64,000 bases of DNA from Whalleya microplaca. Lineage: Eukaryota; Ascomycota; Sordariomycetes; Xylariales; Xylariaceae. Position 1 is the first letter of the stretch. The number at the start of each line of letters is the position of its first letter. The notes under the pieces were generated by a model. It saw only the letters and a program-made list of their open reading frames with translations, was not told where the DNA came from and did not search any database. Where the stretch lies: NCBI GenBank assembly GCA_022497155.1, contig MU385711.1, forward strand, positions 248,001-312,000, in the 5' to 3' direction. The translations under genes were made by a program, and so were the position numbers. Shown here piece after piece: positions 47,256 through 58,717 of the stretch.

Positions 47256-48228
47256 GATGACCTCATTCCTAGGGCGTTCGATCAGTTGGAAAAAGGAGAT
47301 CCGAGCCTAAAGAACTCAGAAGCAGTCACATTTGTATAGATTCTATAGAGTGCGACTCCAAATGCATGAAGCCATAGCCTGACAACTGCCGAGCAATAGC
47401 AAAATGTGCAAGTAATAGGTACTACATATAGATATGGACAAGACTGCATGTGGGACTATACCTAACTTCCTGAAACCGAATTATTATGCTAACGACATTG
47501 ACATATCGAACAAAATATTACCCAGTTATGAGTGATCATAAATACTAGTTATATGAAGTCACAGCGTATTCAGTAAGGTCGGGGTTATCCTACAACTCGA
47601 GATACCATACAAACATCATACAACGGGAATATGACTTACTAGCCTACAAATCTGATGTATACCCGAAAGACCCAGCATCGTAAAATTCAGTCATATCTGA
47701 GTTGTGAGATAAGTATTATGACTATCTGAATTGGCTAGGCTTTTTATATAATACCGTATTTCCGTGTCCTTTTTTAAATCTTGCTCAAACGCCAATTTTG
47801 GCTATAGTTTCCCTGTCTGGCCGTCCTTGTAGCACCCGTCTGCCCGGGAAACCGAAGTCGACGTTCGCCGGCGCTGATCGGCGCGCGAAGCACCGACTGT
47901 GTGGGTTTCTGTCTTTTAGGCTCCGTGGCCAAGAAAGCCATCAGCGCTAAGCTGGGCTCAGCCTCCGAGCTTTTATCGCGGCATTGCCCGCGGTGGATTT
48001 TGCAGCATTTCCTACGATGCCATAGCCGACCTAAAAATGGCATCGGAGCGGCTGAGGCCCGTGGGGCACGAGTCTGAGAGTCATTTTGCGTATAAAAATG
48101 AGCGAGGACTCGCCCTAAAGGAGGCTTCCTGTCCTCATCTACACTCATCGAAACCATAAACATTCTACTTACATATATTTTGACTAAAAAACACCCTTAA
48201 TAACCATTTGTTCATCTTCACACTCCTG
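47256..48228. promoter_or_regulatory. Upstream region of the monooxygenase gene
   Basis: 47790-48120 is GC-richer than other spacers. A TATA box TATAAAAATG lies at 48091-48100. An inverted repeat CGATGCCAT-N13-ATGGCATCG lies at 48015-48023/48037-48045, about 45 bp before the TATA box. CTCCG/CGGAG triplets nearby could bind a Zn2Cys6 activator. A 129-codon antisense frame here is not convincing. Confidence 0.5.
48091..48100 (+). promoter_or_regulatory. TATA box of the FAD monooxygenase gene
   Basis: TATAAAAATG, 130 bp before the ATG at 48229, a normal distance for a fungal promoter with a leader of about 100 nt. Confidence 0.55.
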
Positions 48229-49830
48229 ATGCAGAACACCGTCGACGTCCTAATAATAGGCGGCGGCCCGACGGGCCTCACGCTCGCGCTCGAACTGGCC
48301 GCGCACCAGACCCGCTTCCGCATCGTGGACAAGGCGACGGCGCGCTCGCCGTACAGCCGCGCGCTGGTGGTCCAGCCGCGGTCCCTCGAGCTGCTGAACC
48401 GTCACGGTGACGTGCGCGCGCTGCGCGCCTGCGGCACCACCGCCGACGGCACCTCGGTGTGCGTCAACGGGCGCGAGGTCGCCTACGTCGAGACCGAGCG
48501 CTTCAAGCTGTCCGGTACCGCCTTCCCCAGCCCCGCCGCCGTCTCCCAGTGGCACACGGAGCGCTGGCTCGAGGCCGCGCTGGAGAGGCGGGGGCCTAAG
48601 GTCGAGATGGGGAAGGAGGCTCAGAGCATCGTCCAGGACGGGGAGGGCGTGACAATCCGCCTTGTTGGCTCGGACGGGGAAGAGGAGGTCGTGCGTGCGA
48701 AGTATGTTGTGGGTGCTGATGGAGCGCATAGTTGCGTGCGGCATGCTTCTAATCTCACGTTCGAGGGGGACGCGTATCCGCAGGAGTTCATCCTCGCGGA
48801 TACGCATATCAAGTCGCAGATGCCCAATAACAGGGCGTTCATGTGTTTGGGGAAGGGCGTGATGGTTGTTCTCCCCCTGAACGCGGACGGCATGGTACGT
48901 CTTGTCGTCTCGCGGCCGGATCAGAATCAGACCGGGCAACCGAAGCTGGAAGATTTCCAGGAGTTCTTGCAGGAAGTGTTTCCAGGCGGCGGCGAGCTGC
49001 ATGATCCTGTGTGGCTAACTCGCTTCCATCTTCACCACCGTGGGGTCAACAACTACCGGGACGGCAGACTCCTTGTTGCGGGTGATGCGGCGCATATACA
49101 TTCACCCGCAGGTGGACAGGGCATGAACACCGGGATCCAAGACGCGGCCAATCTCGGCTGGAAACTAGCATCGGTACTCCGGGGCGAGCGGCCGGATTCC
49201 TTCCTCGACAGCTACAACACGGAGCGGCACCCCGTCGGCCAATACCTCCTGAGATCCTCAGATCGAACCTTCTCCTACATCACGACAACAAACCCCATTG
49301 CCCTATTCCTCCGCAACCTCATTCTCCCCTGGATCCTACCCCTTTTTATGAGCAGTGTCAAACTTACATCGAGGTATTTCGAGACCATATCGGAGCTCCG
49401 CATCCGCTACCGACGCAGCGATATCGTCGGCACGGCGTCCGGCTTTGTCGGACCGATCAGGGGAGGGGACCGCGCCATCGACGGGAGGATACGAGGGCCC
49501 GAGGGCGAGAAATGGTTGTACGAGCTGTTTGCCCCTGAAACGCACCATCTTGTGTTGTTCTCGGGCCTTGGTTCCAACGCCGCCAGCGAGGGCGACTTAC
49601 ACCGCGCCGAAGTCAAATTCCTCGAGGAGAGTGGCATAAACGCGAAGGTTCACACGGTGTTTGCCGAGGCGCCTAATGGACAATCGGGATTTTTGGATTT
49701 AGAAGGTGAACTACACAAGACGTACGGCTTCGATAATGCTGGATACCTCCTCGTTCGGCCGGATACCTATATCGCCCATATTGGCCCCCTATCTGCATTA
49801 AATGGCGTTATTAGTTGGGTACGGCAGTGA
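48229..49830 (+). CDS. FAD-dependent monooxygenase, aromatic hydroxylase type
   Basis: An intronless gene of 533 aa from the ATG that opens MQNTVDVLIIGGGPTG; an upstream in-frame ATG (48208) would add seven residues before the Rossmann strand and is less likely. Motifs: dinucleotide-binding GGGPTG at residues 11-16, the DG motif GADGAHS at 162-168, and the GD motif GRLLVAGDAAHIHSP around 285, followed by GGQGMNTGIQDAANLGWKLA. This is the class A flavoprotein hydroxylase family (FAD_binding_3; phenol/pentachlorophenol monooxygenase-like) using NAD(P)H and O2. The C-terminal 120 residues resemble the thioredoxin-like domain of that group. The first 400 bp are very GC-rich. Substrate is not deducible; aromatic catabolism or tailoring of a polyketide are both possible. 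Confidence 0.92.
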   Translation: MQNTVDVLIIGGGPTGLTLALELAAHQTRFRIVDKATARSPYSRALVVQPRSLELLNRHGDVRALRACGTTADGTSVCVNGREVAYVETERFKLSGTAFPSPAAVSQWHTERWLEAALERRGPKVEMGKEAQSIVQDGEGVTIRLVGSDGEEEVVRAKYVVGADGAHSCVRHASNLTFEGDAYPQEFILADTHIKSQMPNNRAFMCLGKGVMVVLPLNADGMVRLVVSRPDQNQTGQPKLEDFQEFLQEVFPGGGELHDPVWLTRFHLHHRGVNNYRDGRLLVAGDAAHIHSPAGGQGMNTGIQDAANLGWKLASVLRGERPDSFLDSYNTERHPVGQYLLRSSDRTFSYITTTNPIALFLRNLILPWILPLFMSSVKLTSRYFETISELRIRYRRSDIVGTASGFVGPIRGGDRAIDGRIRGPEGEKWLYELFAPETHHLVLFSGLGSNAASEGDLHRAEVKFLEESGINAKVHTVFAEAPNGQSGFLDLEGELHKTYGFDNAGYLLVRPDTYIAHIGPLSALNGVISWVRQ

Positions 49831-51409
49831 TTATGTGGCTCGGAATTGTTTGGAATATACATATACCCACTCCTCTCGGTGCCAATTTAGCGAACGGTTG
49901 GGGTTGTCATTGAGAATTTGCTAGATGAATAGAACAGTATAATTTGGCATAGAACTATAATTAAACGAAACCAGCGACTGTCTTTCCAACTACAACAAAA
50001 CATAGGCAGACTCTGGCGCTTAACTTCCATTGACGACACATGCCGTAGAACCATGTACAAGGTCAGGAAGAGCTCCATGCGTGACAAACAACTGTATGAG
50101 GGACTCAGTCGACTTAATGATATATCGATCAAATTGATCTCTGGGTAGAATCGTGACAGTGTCCTGAGCCTCTAGCTATATGCTATCAGCATACGAAGAA
50201 ATCACCAGGAGAACAATTGAAAGATAAGTACCCAACATTTTAAGTAAAACTATTTCAACTTTGAAACCCAACTCACACCGTGATGTTGACACTGATAGTG
50301 ACTAAGGGTTAGTTAGTAGAGTATGGGCAATTTGAAATTATCTTCAAATTTGTTTGACCGTCAGCTTATGAATTGATTTCCTGTCTAGATTGCTCCATCT
50401 ACATGGAACGACTTCAGTTTCCCCCATATTCCTTAATACCTAGGTACACTTAGGTCCTATCATCTCGCTACCTGACTAAGCCGTATAAGAGCATTGCACT
50501 ACCCTTATTATACACATAAGATTTCATTAACCATCGTAGTACTACTTATATGCAGCTAAGGGGCAAATATCTCACCGGCAGCAAAGTATATGTATGTAGA
50601 AACAATGCAAGGATGCTAAAAAGGAAATCATTAAGCCAATCATGATGACAGACGATATGCAGCCGAGAGACCCCCAGCGTATGTTCAATGCAGGCTATGC
50701 TCTGGATGTCAAAGGATTCACGACGTTGGTATCTCACTAGGCCAAGCGAGCCTCGTTGATAAACTCGAAGCGCCCACATAGTGTTACGAGCCAACAAATG
50801 GTAATGTGATGCAACAGCAGAGGGCTTTCCGCCCAATTGATGTCTGGCCCTTTGCATGAGGCAGGCTACGCCAAGAGCCGACGTCGCGTTCGTCAGCAGC
50901 CAACTTTTCATTTTGCTTGTTGGAGTGTCGGGAGTCAACGCCCGCAGCACGCGGTATTTGGCATTGCGAATAGACAACCGATCGACGGACTGTCCATCCA
51001 GGACCGCCACGAGCAACAGCTTGGGTACTCTCTCCGGGGCAGTGTTGGTATTTCCTTAGCCGATGAGGTCTCGAGATCGGACCCCAATCCATAACTACCG
51101 ATAGGGTAGTACCTAACATAAGCTAACCTTGTACTCTAATCGTAACGTGCAATATGCATGTTAGTTGTTTTTTGCTACCGCAACCAACATGGCCACAGTA
51201 AATGCATTCCCACCCTGTGCAGTTGTTCCAAGCATGAATAATTTCTAGTTATTATAAGTAAAGACTAAGAATCAAAGAATTCCCGTACCCCTTAGGGACC
51301 ATGATAGCCTTCCCAAATGACAACCCCTTACATAGTCTTCGACTAGGCTGTATGTAATATTTCTCCGTTGGAAAACCCCAGGATTACCCCAGGATTGCTC
51401 TCCAAGTAT
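49831..51409. other. Intergenic, no firm gene
   Basis: A GC-balanced patch at 50546-51119 is open in several frames on both strands (156 codons on minus) without recognisable domains or splice logic; it may be an eroded gene. The rest is spacer. Confidence 0.4.
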
Positions 51410-53397
51410 ATGGCTTCGGCAGCCGATCTGGCGGCATTATTGCCGTCTTGTGCTGTAAGTCAGCCCCTAGCTCCATTTTTGGGCCCTTTGCGAACTTGCC
51501 CTGGAGTGCTTAAAATGGACATTAATACAAATTCATGACTGAAGATACCGTGTCTCCTCTCGGCCATCGCGAATTCAACGTGCGCTCCTACGGACCAGGC
51601 CTGCACTTGCAGCGATGAGAAGCTTAACACCCAGGCCACCGCTTGCATCGTGTCCGCCTGCACTCCCCCTGAAGCTCTGGGTACGTAAGTGATCCATGGT
51701 CAACCCGGGCTCGTTGTACTAAACTAGGGTTTCTTTCGGAACAGGAGCGAAAAATGGCACTGCTTTTCTCTGTGGAATCGAGCCAAATGTTAACGATACT
51801 TACGTGCCTATCATGATCGTCTTTATCTGCCTTGCTGCCTTCGTCGTGTTAATGCGTTTGTCGGCTCGGCTCTTTATGGATTTACCACTATGGTGGGATG
51901 ATTGGGCAAACTTTTCCGCTATGGTATGATGACCTGCTTATCTGAATATCTTGTTTCTGACATTGGAATCTACTACAGGCGGTCTGTATTGTCTACACGG
52001 TGTACGGACTAACTTGTACGAGAATTCCTCAGCACTACTCTATTATGGTACCTAATATGTGATCATACGTCGATAGTAAAGAGCGGCGGTCTAGGCACTG
52101 ACTTGTGGGCTATCCCGGTGGATGGTATCACTGATCAATTCATTGTATGGCACTCCTGTAATCCTTTTTAGTTTCACTCCCCTTTCTTTAGGCTGACAAG
52201 TTTAAATTATTTCTGGCTATAGGGCTACTGGGTTTTGATTGTCCTTTATATTGCAGCTCGCGTGCTCATTCGGATATCTATTGTCTTATTCTATATGCGT
52301 ATCTTTCGATCCTCACAGGCCACCCGTCTCGTACGTGGCACACTTATCAGCACGCTCGTGATATCCGTACCGATTATCATTGCGGGTATTGTTCAATGCA
52401 ATCCTGTCTCCTACTTCTGGACAAGATGGGACGGGGAGCACACAGGACGTTGCATCAATGCAAAAGCCTTTCTATGGGCCGCTTGGATCATCCACATCTT
52501 GAACGATTTCTGTAAGGACCCCTTTTTCTTCCCCTCGCAGACTTCTTCCTTAGGGATACTTGATTTTATTGAAGCATCGGAAATACTGCAGCCGCCTGTT
52601 GTCAAAATCTGACCATTAACGATATGCACTACAGGGCTCATGACAGTACCGTTGCCCCTGATAGCTAAGCTGCAGCTTAGTCTCAGAAAAAAGCTGCTAA
52701 TATCAGTCATGTTCTGCATGGGGATACTGTAAGATACCGCCGTGGACCGCAACTACAAAATTCTAACTAAATTGGACCACTAGGGTTGTTGCTGTCACTA
52801 TATACAAGCTCACACTTATTGACTCGTGGACACGTTTGACGAATCCTAGTTGTAAGATATTCGATCTGTTAACCATCCCTTCATCCCCGTTGCCTCTTCA
52901 GCTTTCTTCTTGCTTGCTTGCATTACGGTACACGAGTCATTGGGAGGCGATACGTAGCTAACCAGCAACGCGGCGCAGACGACCAGGTGCCAATGATGAT
53001 ATGGGCGGCCGTCGAGGTCGACCTCGGCGTCATATGCGCCTGTATGCCGAGCCTCCCCGTGCTGTTCAGACCTGCAATACAGCGGTTCAAAGAGGCCACG
53101 AGCAAGGGTTCCCCAGACGCAAGTGGGTATTCCGGGTCCGGGTCTCGGTCCCGCTATGGAGTCCTCGGCGGCCAGGGGAAAAGGTCGACTTTCTCACCGG
53201 CTGTGGCGCGAGTCCGCGGACGCGGCGGTGACGGTGATATCGATACTATTGATAACAACCACATCAAAATGGTCACCACGATACACCAGGCGAACGAGCG
53301 GTCCGAATCGGAGACGTACCTCCCCCTACGCGGTGCCAATGCCGGGGACCTGGAGACCCTAAACCAGGGCCATTTACGAGTGCAGGCTTGGTCTTGA
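51410..53397 (+). CDS. CFEM-domain PTH11-like seven-transmembrane receptor
   Basis: Nine exons: 51410-51454, 51545-51680, 51745-51923, 51979-51999, 52082-52144, 52223-52511, 52635-52728, 52784-52851, 52979-53397, giving 437 aa. The N-terminal CFEM domain has eight Cys at 14, 18, 28, 35, 37, 49, 54 and 70, with the family spacing C-x3-C-x9-C-x6-C-x-C-x11-C-x4-C-x15-C and Asp33. TM1 (YVPIMIVFICLAAFVVLM) follows, then GGLGTDLWAIP, VLYIAARVLIRISIVLFYMRIF, SVPIIIAGIVQCNPVSYFW and WAAVEVDLGVICACMPSLP, the rhodopsin-like arrangement of PTH11 proteins that sense surface or nutrient cues at the plasma membrane. The C-terminal tail is cytosolic and Ser-rich. No signal peptide is visible; an upstream exon may be missing. 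Least certain junction: 51999/52082. Confidence 0.85.
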
Positions 53398-55453
53398 GGC
53401 GATGGTTCGGGTTTGATTATACGCGTGAGAGTATTTAGTAACAGGACGATATATATTGGTTTAATTTTGGGCTTCATTTGAGATATATCCATCTACCGTA
53501 GCTATGAAACTTGCCTGTTCCAGGGCCAGTCCTTAAAGATGCCTTGATGCTTTATGCGGGCAGTCCTATGTGCTTAGCGTACGATGAAGAATGAATATGC
53601 ATTGTGCTATGCTAGATGGACATGTCTCACCAGTACTGGGTGAGCCTTGCTCATGTCTAGGTAGGCTGACTATGGTCTCAGTCGATTACACGTATTACAA
53701 GGTTTTCTGTTCCTTCGCTCAAGTATACAAAAACTCAAATAGCCGCCGATTTGTTTAATAATATTGATTTGTGCAATTCTAGTTTTTTCGCCTAGGCCGC
53801 ATTATCTAACATAAGGAAGGGCGCATCATTACAAGTGCTTGGATCGATGTAAATTAATCATGTCGCAGTGGACTGGTGTGCGTGCCTGGTGACAATTTGG
53901 ACTGTGCCGTTAAGGAAGTTCTTGTCACGTAATATAACCAGCAACACTATCACTAGGTGTGGAGTACCCCTTTTGTGTGACAGTTCTGATATGTATAGGG
54001 GTGCGGGTTGGCCCCGATCTGCGGGGCATGGTGTTCTAACCACATTACATGTAAGATTCTGTATCGCGATCTCTATCATCATCAAGTTCACCCTGCGATC
54101 CAATATTTACGTTATTTGACATGTACTTAAGCACCACTTTCTCCTGACCAACGTCTTAGCCAATCTTATATTACTCATCTAAGACAGCTTTTCAAGTTTG
54201 CCTGTCTCTAGGCTGGATCAGAAGCATAGCCGCTGAAAACGGCTACGAGTAAGGCTACTGCCTTTAAAAGGTGCCCAAGTGCACGTAAATATCCATGTTC
54301 TGTGTTGAATTCTAGATAATTCTGCCATCCCACGTATTATAATGTTACTCTATATATAAAGCAGCCAATTAATCCTAAGGACTGTTCTGCAAAGCTGGTA
54401 GGATGCAATGTGTAGCCTATGATTAACAACATTGATAGATTGCCTGATATCGCAAGCGGGGGCTTAGCATTGTATCACCCATCATGCATGTTATTACTGC
54501 TATCCTGTTGCAGGTCTGGTTAAGTAAGCTGGCGGCGCAGTAGGCTGAGAGTCTGTAGCCAACAATTCCAGACTCTGGTGCCACCAGACTTGCATAGTAC
54601 CTGCACATTCTTTTCATGAAAAAGTGCATCAATAATTGCCTGACATTGTGTCACGTTGATCAAATATATTGACTTCTCATATCAAGTACACTGACAGTAT
54701 TGCTTCCGGTTTGGCTCTTACCTTGTTTGTGTCGCCACAAGAGGTGAAAGTGATAAATATAGCAACGTATCATTACGCCTTCAACTTGCAGGAGTAGCTC
54801 ATGGATTCGGTTGGCAGGATGGCTTACCATTTCTGCTTGCATGTTTCTGGTGTCACATATATAAGGAGCTTCGCGCAACCATGCGTTAAATTAGACTTAT
54901 TACTCACTGTGCCTCTCTATACCAAACTTTGTATATTTATGGTATCGAGATTGAAGGATGATGAACGTCGGACTCCATAACCCATAGAATGACATGCCCA
55001 CGACGACGCGGAAGTGATGCAGTTGGGTAACCAGAGGTGGTTCAGTCCACGAAACATACTACTTGCCGAGTCCTAATGTTGTGCATCCCGCAGGGCTACG
55101 GCGTAGCATGAAACCATCTTGGTAGCCTCGTAGTTCATATACCGCCGACGAACCGGATAACCTAATACAGCTTACGCCCCCTAATATATATAATAAAACC
55201 CACCATAAAAAATGCCCTAAAGTGCACTGTAGATATAAGTTCTGCCAACTAGGTGTGTGAAGGGATGATGTAAGTTATGTATGTAGGATTCGCTTCATTA
55301 GCTATAACCTTGACACGTACCACATCTACAGCCCAAGAATAAGTTCACTGAATGTGATGGATTGTTTTCCTCTATAGCTCGAGTAGACTACAGGGAATTG
55401 ATCCACCCTTGAAATGTCTTCGAGGGAGGACTTAATTGAATGCACCTTTGATT
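53398..55453. other. 2-kb gene-free spacer
   Basis: Only short unsupported frames, none with domains or splice-compatible partners. TA-rich patches near 55180-55205. Confidence 0.5.
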
Positions 55454-56460
55454 CTAGCGAACAGACATAGCCCCGTCAACCATCATGCTGCTGCCATTGA
55501 CCCAACTCGCTTTAGGGCTAGATAAGAAGATTATTGCGTCGGCTATTTCCTCCGGAAAGGCCATTCGCCCCATTGGCAGTGAGGCCTGGATTGCTTGAGC
55601 AAAGCTTGGGAATTTTTCACATATGCGTGCTACCATTGGAGTATCCACCCATGATGGACAGACGCAATTAACTCGGATATTATGTTTGACGTTATCCAGA
55701 GCTGAAAGATATATCAGTGAGTCGCTTAATACCATCCAGAATTCATTATGCTTACCTGCAGTTCTGGTCATGCCGACAATAGCGTGTTTGGACGCATCAT
55801 AACCAATTTCCCGAGGAAGACCTTTGAATGCATAAACTGAGGCTAAGTTCACGATAGACCCACGGGATACTCCTCGCGCGGGCATTGAATCATCGATAAC
55901 TTGAGGCTCCTGGGATTTCATGGCCGCTGAAACAGCGTTCAAGACAAGGAACGTTCCATTGACGTTAACATCCATAACGCTTTTGAACTGGGTGAAGCTG
56001 GCGTCTGCAACACCTTCGAATTCTGAGCTAGTGATCTTAGTCGAATGAGAGGGTCAGTTTCGGTCACCACCATGTACAAGGGTGTGGTAGAGTTACCGCA
56101 GCGCCGTTCACGCAATAGTCAATGCGTCCGAAAGTCTCGACCATATGTGTCGTCGCATGCTGTACAGACTCTTGCACAGTAACGTCGATTTGAATTGCCT
56201 CCGCGCGGAAATCAGGATTTGTAGCAACGGCCTTGCTATCAAGAGCAGTCTTGGTCGCGGCCTCTAGATTGATATCGGCCACCAGCAACCCTCGAGCACC
56301 CTCCTTCGCAAAGGCGATAGAAGTAGATCTACTAATCCCACTACCTATTCAACTCAGTTTGTCATTAAGCGAAGTACTTGGGAAACGATCATAAGCATGG
56401 AATATAAATGAACTCTTCTTTACCTCCACCAAGTACGAATGCGTATCCTCCAATAGTCAT
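55454..56460 (-). CDS. Short-chain dehydrogenase/reductase (SDR)
   Basis: Four exons in transcription order: 56424-56460, 56097-56344, 55756-56035, 55454-55701, all GT...AG, giving 270 aa. It is a classical SDR: glycine-rich cofactor loop GGGSGISRS at residues 11-19, NGAA at 92-95 in place of the usual NNAG, catalytic Ser161 (IVNLAS), Tyr174 and Lys178 (GYDASKHAI), then VNCVCPSWVDTPMV and a C-terminal WVNGSSMMVDGAMS. The Asp in VADINLEAA after the second beta-strand favours NAD(H) over NADP(H). It reduces or oxidises a ketone/alcohol; substrate unknown. It lies tail-to-tail with the receptor gene, within 6 kb of the FAD monooxygenase. Confidence 0.9.
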
Positions 56461-57189
56461 GCTGTCGATATTATCTACAAGCCCTAATGAAGTCGAGACA
56501 GTAGCAAGACTAGTGATCGTTCTGGATTCCTATCTCCCATAGACACATAATTTGTAGAAAATAAAGATATTGCTGGGGCCAAGAGATGAATTTGTAGTAG
56601 ATGGATGCCTACAACGGAGGTAAGAGGCAGGCTTGTCTGGCAGGCATAATGGTTAGTTTGTTAGTTGATGTATTTAACTTCGGGGCCCGCGGATGCGACC
56701 CGAGCCTGCCTAGGACATGCGGCTTGCGGGGGTTACATGTACTTGTGGTCTGATATCAAGATACTCGGAACGCCGCAATGGGTACAAATTCCATACCTAC
56801 GTATGTATTTCTAAACGAAGGCACGTATAAAAGCCCCCGTTCTCGTTCGATAAGAGAGTAGGCAACCAGGCTGCAGGTTGCACAACTTGCAATCGCTTAT
56901 GTATCATTGTCTTTGCACGCCGCCTTAAATAGAAAGGCTAATCAGTCAATTTGTATATACCACTGCTGTGCTGTAACCCTAAGAAAGTGAATGCACCAAC
57001 AAGAATCATTTAGGAGGGTGGATGTAACTTACATATACATTGCAGCAATTGGGAAGTACTTATCATTCATTTTCTAAGCACGATATATGAATCTATGCAT
57101 ATAACCTGGATCGAGACAACGTCGAGTGCGAATTTATGATACATTTACATGTATTGATTGGCAGGTTTGGTCTGTGCCTTGAGGGCCTA
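56461..57189. other. SDR upstream region and spacer
   Basis: No coding frame. Contains the divergent promoter of the SDR gene, with no clear TATA box. Confidence 0.5.
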
Positions 57190-57191
57190 TA

Positions 57192-57263
57192 CTAGCGTTG
57201 GCTAATTCGCCTCCTCACGCCCAAAGGGCGTTGCGCTTTGATTAAGAAAAGTACCTAGTAATT
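57192..57263 (+). repeat. Left TIR of the MITE
   Basis: Pairs with 57630-57701; includes the internal palindrome ACGCCCAAAGGGCGT. Confidence 0.88.
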
Positions 57264-57629
57264 CGTAACGCTAATAGATACAACCGTTTTATTAGTAACC
57301 TGCTTATAGACTTATGTAGCTTTAGGTAATTAAATATTTCTGATACTTCTATTTGTTTCAGCCTACTGATTTCTTAAGCAAAATGTCGATCTAATATACT
57401 CTAGGGCATTTATACCAGCTTAGCCAGTAAGACTGCTATAAATATAAGGGTCTTTATCCACTAAGTCCCCTATAATTATAGAAGGCATCACTATCTGGAG
57501 CTTCACTTTTTGTAATAGTTAAATGCGAGATTATTATAATATTGGGATTATTACAATATATAAACTACCTCTATTCGTATGTGATCTACACCAAAATCTA
57601 AGTAGCCTGAAACCCCCAGTTATTTTCTC

Positions 57630-57701
57630 AATTACTAGGGACTTTTCCTAATTAAAGCGCAACGCCCTTTGGGCGTGAGGAGGCGAATTAGCCAACGCTA
57701 G
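57630..57701 (-). repeat. Right TIR of the MITE
   Basis: Reverse complement of the left TIR, ending GCCAACGCTAG just before the TA duplicate. Confidence 0.88.
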
Positions 57702-57703
57702 TA

Positions 57704-58717
57704 CTGCAAATAGTAGCACAATATGAACAGCTTTAGATACCTAGGTAAGAACTTTATTAAATTGTATTACTTCGGAAAGGTCGGTGTAAGATGGCTCGAA
57801 CACCGTTTACCCCAATTCTAATTTGTTAGTTAGACCTTACTCTGCAGACCTCGGGCTCTATCTCTTCTCAGAAGGCGTATACACGATAACCTCGGTACCT
57901 GTCTATGAGCTCTTGTGGGCCATTTGAAGCAATGTTACCTAGGTATCAATCTCCAATGCATCCCGCATGAATGCATATGTGATACCTATGATGGTAGCTG
58001 GGTCCCCGTTTTAGCGAAAGATCCTAGCTGGTTTCCTATCCGCATTTGATGTTACCATTGATCTTATAATCCCAGCACTCACACAATCGATTATCAATAA
58101 GGTGCATATGTCTATAATACAACGACTCGTTTCTTCTTCGTCTTTGCTATCGACCGATGATGACTCGAAGTAAGGTTGGTATAAATGAAGAGACGTGAAA
58201 TCCGAAGTCAAGGTTCGGTAATTCCGCATTAATAATATAAATGACGTTGGATCCTGATGTGTCCGCTCGTGAATACACCCTCGCAACTCGCGAGGAAACG
58301 TAGCGGAGAAAATCTCACCTCCCTAAGTAAGAGCATCACACCTACAGATCGCACTGAGTTATGATATACTTCATGAACAAATTACTATAAATATATCGCA
58401 ATACTTTGACAGGGCTCGATTATTTTGTGCGCAGGTCACATCAGACCATACCCCTGAATATGGTAGCTTGGTGGGTAGTATTCATAGGGTGATTTATATA
58501 ATAGAGGTTATGCATTCTTATTGGATAGTTCCTTTTATGTAAGCTAGTAGCAATAGTCATTCATATATTCCAGTAGTATTGTCCACCTGGTCAATCCCTT
58601 CCTATTATCTCATCATATGTTCCACATCCCAACGAGGGAAAGAATATTCGTCCTCTAGGAAAAGGCTCAGTAAGAAACCTGAGTAAGCTATCTGGAAGAA
58701 TATATAGCTTGACACAG
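57704..58717. other. Spacer downstream of the sugar transporter
   Basis: A 91-codon minus frame (58011-58286) shows no domain. ACCTAGGTA motifs recur. No gene is supported. Confidence 0.45.

Larger units (their letters stand above)
57192..57701. mobile_element. 510-bp MITE, TA target (Tc1/mariner type)
   Basis: Terminal inverted repeats of about 72 bp: the first 48 nt (CTAGCGTTGGCTAATTCGCC...) are identical to the reverse complement of the right end, and only three or four mismatches follow in the next 24. Element ends CTAG are flanked by TA at 57190-57191 and 57702-57703. Each arm contains the palindrome ACGCCCAAAGGGCGT. The interior is AT-rich and non-coding. This is a non-autonomous Tc1/mariner-like element with little decay. 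Confidence 0.88.

Noticed and set aside
47774..48163. 129-codon minus-strand frame
   Set aside because: It lies over the GC-rich promoter, TATA box and leader of the monooxygenase gene; best explained by base composition.
48250..49002. 250-codon antisense frame inside the monooxygenase gene
   Set aside because: Shadow frame of a GC-rich coding region; the plus-strand protein has all flavoprotein motifs.
50546..51119. Long overlapping frames on both strands (up to 156 codons)
   Set aside because: No domain, no consistent splice structure and mutually exclusive frames; possibly an eroded gene but not supportable.
58011..58286. 91-codon minus-strand frame
   Set aside because: No domain, signal peptide or splice support.
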